DNA from: Pseudoteredinibacter isoporae
Lineage (GTDB): Bacteria > Pseudomonadota > Gammaproteobacteria > Pseudomonadales > Cellvibrionaceae
Length of the DNA stretch: 64,000 nucleotides
NCBI RefSeq assembly: GCF_011602085.1
Contig: NZ_JAAONY010000002.1
Location: 1,550,001-1,614,000 of the forward strand
Direction: 5' to 3'
The position numbers were made by a program, and so were the translations under genes. The notes beneath the pieces were generated by a model. That model saw only the letters and a list, made by a program, of their open reading frames with translations, was not told where the DNA came from and did no database searches. Position 1 is the stretch's first letter. Every line of letters starts with the position of its first letter. Below are positions 62,758-64,000 of the stretch, in pieces.

Positions 62758-64000
62758 CTACTGGGTAACCTCAAGCCACAGTTTATTCAGGCGCTTGGCC
62801 GAGACGGGTACGCGAGTCTTCAAACTTTGCGCAAACAGGGAGATACGCAACTCTTCGAACAACCAACGATATTCCTGCCATTGCTGATCCTGACCGTACA
62901 TGGCCGTGCCCAGTTTCTCCAGTCGCTCCTGATGTTGCTGCCAAAGCGGCTGCAATTCAGCGATATGCATACGATCACGTTGGACATTCAAGGGCGCTTT
63001 TTCCAGTCGCAGACTCATCGCCTTCAAATAACGCAGATAATCACCCATACGCTCCGCTCCATGCAGGTACAGGCAACCCGGATAAAACAAACCACCCAGT
63101 TGCTCATTGATATCGGCCGTTACGTAGGCCATGGTCAGCTGGGATTTGTGCTGTTTGAGGGTCTTTTTGACATCGACCAACGCCTTTAACACTCGCTCCA
63201 GCAAATGGGCGAGTTCATTGGTTTTATCGGTCAGTTGGGATTCTGCCTCGTTCAACCAGGAATTGAAGGCCTCTTCCTGCCTCGGCAATTCGGCTGGCAG
63301 CAGTTCGGCAAGCGCACTGAGCAAGAGATCATCAATCACCGCATCGCGAGAGCCCATATTGGCAACACTCAAACCGATATCTTTACCCTGCTTCAGAGTG
63401 TTCTTGTGCAGATATTTCACAGTGCTCGACATATTGAGCAACGCCAGGCGCAGGATGCCTTTGCGGCTCAGAACTTCAGCCTCCACAGGGTTATCTTGCA
63501 GGCGCAAAGCGGTTTCCTTGCCTTCATCGACCAACGCAGGATAAGCACGAATGCTGACACCCGCGCGCTTCAGATCGCAGCTTTTGGCCAATTCACCGAA
63601 ATCCCACTGCTGGATTGAATCACGCTCGATACTGCTGCCGGCATCCGCCAAACGCTCCTGTACTTGGCCTTTGTAACGCTCGCGCAATTCAAGCAAGTCA
63701 CGTCCCTGCTCGATCAGCTTGCCGCGCTCATCCTCGACTTTGATGTTGAGGCGGTAATAGGCATCCAAGGCGGCGCTGTTCCAGTCATCTTTTGGAACCT
63801 CCACTGCGGTATGGCGTTTCAGCTGTTCACCCAAAACATCGCTCAGAGGACGATTCTGAGGCTCCATGCCCATCAAGGCTTTATCAACAAAATTGGGCAC
63901 TGGAACGAAATGTTTACGCATGGCTTTCGGCAAGTTTTTTACCAAAGCAATACATTTCTCACGCAACAAACCGGGTACCAACCAATCCAGACGCGCTTCC
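62758..64000 (-). CDS. hrpA: ATP-dependent RNA helicase HrpA, C-terminal part
   Basis: This is the last 413 codons of a gene that continues past the right edge. The sequence is the DUF3418 C-terminal region of HrpA: EARLDWLVPGLLREKC, ALVKNLPKAMRKHFVPVP, YLKAMSLRLEKAPLNVQRD and WQEYRWLFEELRISLFAQ near the end. HrpA is a DEAH-box helicase that splits stalled or collided ribosomes. The helicase motifs themselves lie outside the window. Confidence 0.92.
   Translation of the reverse strand, partial: EARLDWLVPGLLREKCIALVKNLPKAMRKHFVPVPNFVDKALMGMEPQNRPLSDVLGEQLKRHTAVEVPKDDWNSAALDAYYRLNIKVEDERGKLIEQGRDLLELRERYKGQVQERLADAGSSIERDSIQQWDFGELAKSCDLKRAGVSIRAYPALVDEGKETALRLQDNPVEAEVLSRKGILRLALLNMSSTVKYLHKNTLKQGKDIGLSVANMGSRDAVIDDLLLSALAELLPAELPRQEEAFNSWLNEAESQLTDKTNELAHLLERVLKALVDVKKTLKQHKSQLTMAYVTADINEQLGGLFYPGCLYLHGAERMGDYLRYLKAMSLRLEKAPLNVQRDRMHIAELQPLWQQHQERLEKLGTAMYGQDQQWQEYRWLFEELRISLFAQSLKTRVPVSAKRLNKLWLEVTQ

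Overview
The window is chromosomal DNA of a free-living Gammaproteobacterium, most likely from the Pseudomonadales/Cellvibrionales side of the class. This is inferred from gene content: FabV, MiaE, a homodimeric AceE with a two-lipoyl AceF, the order bepA-tusA-perM, a RoxS/RoxR (RegB/RegA-type) pair, Lnt, SlyX and HrpA. No tRNA, rRNA, CRISPR array or intact insertion sequence was recognised.

Layout. 1-5 kb: a partial MBL-fold hydrolase, fabV, miaE, a GT-A-like glycosyltransferase, a methyltransferase and a secreted SIMPL protein. 5-9.5 kb: the aceE-aceF pyruvate dehydrogenase operon, without lpdA. 9.7-23 kb: housekeeping and envelope genes (perM-like, tusA-like, bepA, slyX, a serine hydrolase, an LpxH-like hydrolase, a K+ channel with a C-terminal zinc ribbon, a zinc-ribbon membrane protein, yciH, lnt, a lipoprotein, a TetR regulator, an acyltransferase, prfC). 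23-27 kb: three acyl-CoA dehydrogenases preceded by an inverted-repeat operator candidate. 27-35 kb: an AT-richer accessory island. It is built around a 1733-residue secreted RHS/YD-repeat protein that carries three tandem LCCL-like domains and a separate C-terminal tip. Behind it lie several very small genes, a frameshifted zinc-ribbon membrane gene and a displaced 108-bp copy of part of the third LCCL-like domain. 35-43 kb: a flavin monooxygenase divergent from an AraC regulator, then a TetR-controlled RND efflux operon with a clear promoter and a perfect palindromic operator. 43-50.7 kb: YbaN, MATE, thiopurine methyltransferase, a secreted esterase, a LysR regulator, and a divergent PNPOx-like/MocR pair. 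50.8-52.8 kb: a redox two-component pair (roxS-roxR) with a foldable 5' leader. 53-60 kb: a GFA protein, a half-size GDT1 transporter, a class Ic aminotransferase, a secreted M49-like metallopeptidase, an MlaA-like protein without a lipobox, and a porin. 60-62.4 kb: an hvfABC-type RiPP metallophore operon. The window ends inside hrpA.

The most notable system is the hvfA-hvfB-hvfC cluster (60031-62332, minus strand). The precursor has seven tandem units holding fourteen EGKCG motifs, beside a DUF692/MNIO maturase and its DUF2063 partner. An intrinsic terminator lies between precursor and enzyme genes, which would favour precursor over enzyme. Known HvfA-type precursors have their EGKCG cysteines converted to oxazolone/thioamide copper ligands, so this operon plausibly makes a high-capacity copper-binding peptide. 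The RHS-LCCL protein is the second notable element, as a secreted polymorphic-toxin-like protein with an unusual internal lectin-like or adhesive insert.

All functional calls rest on reading motifs and family resemblance; no database search was run.
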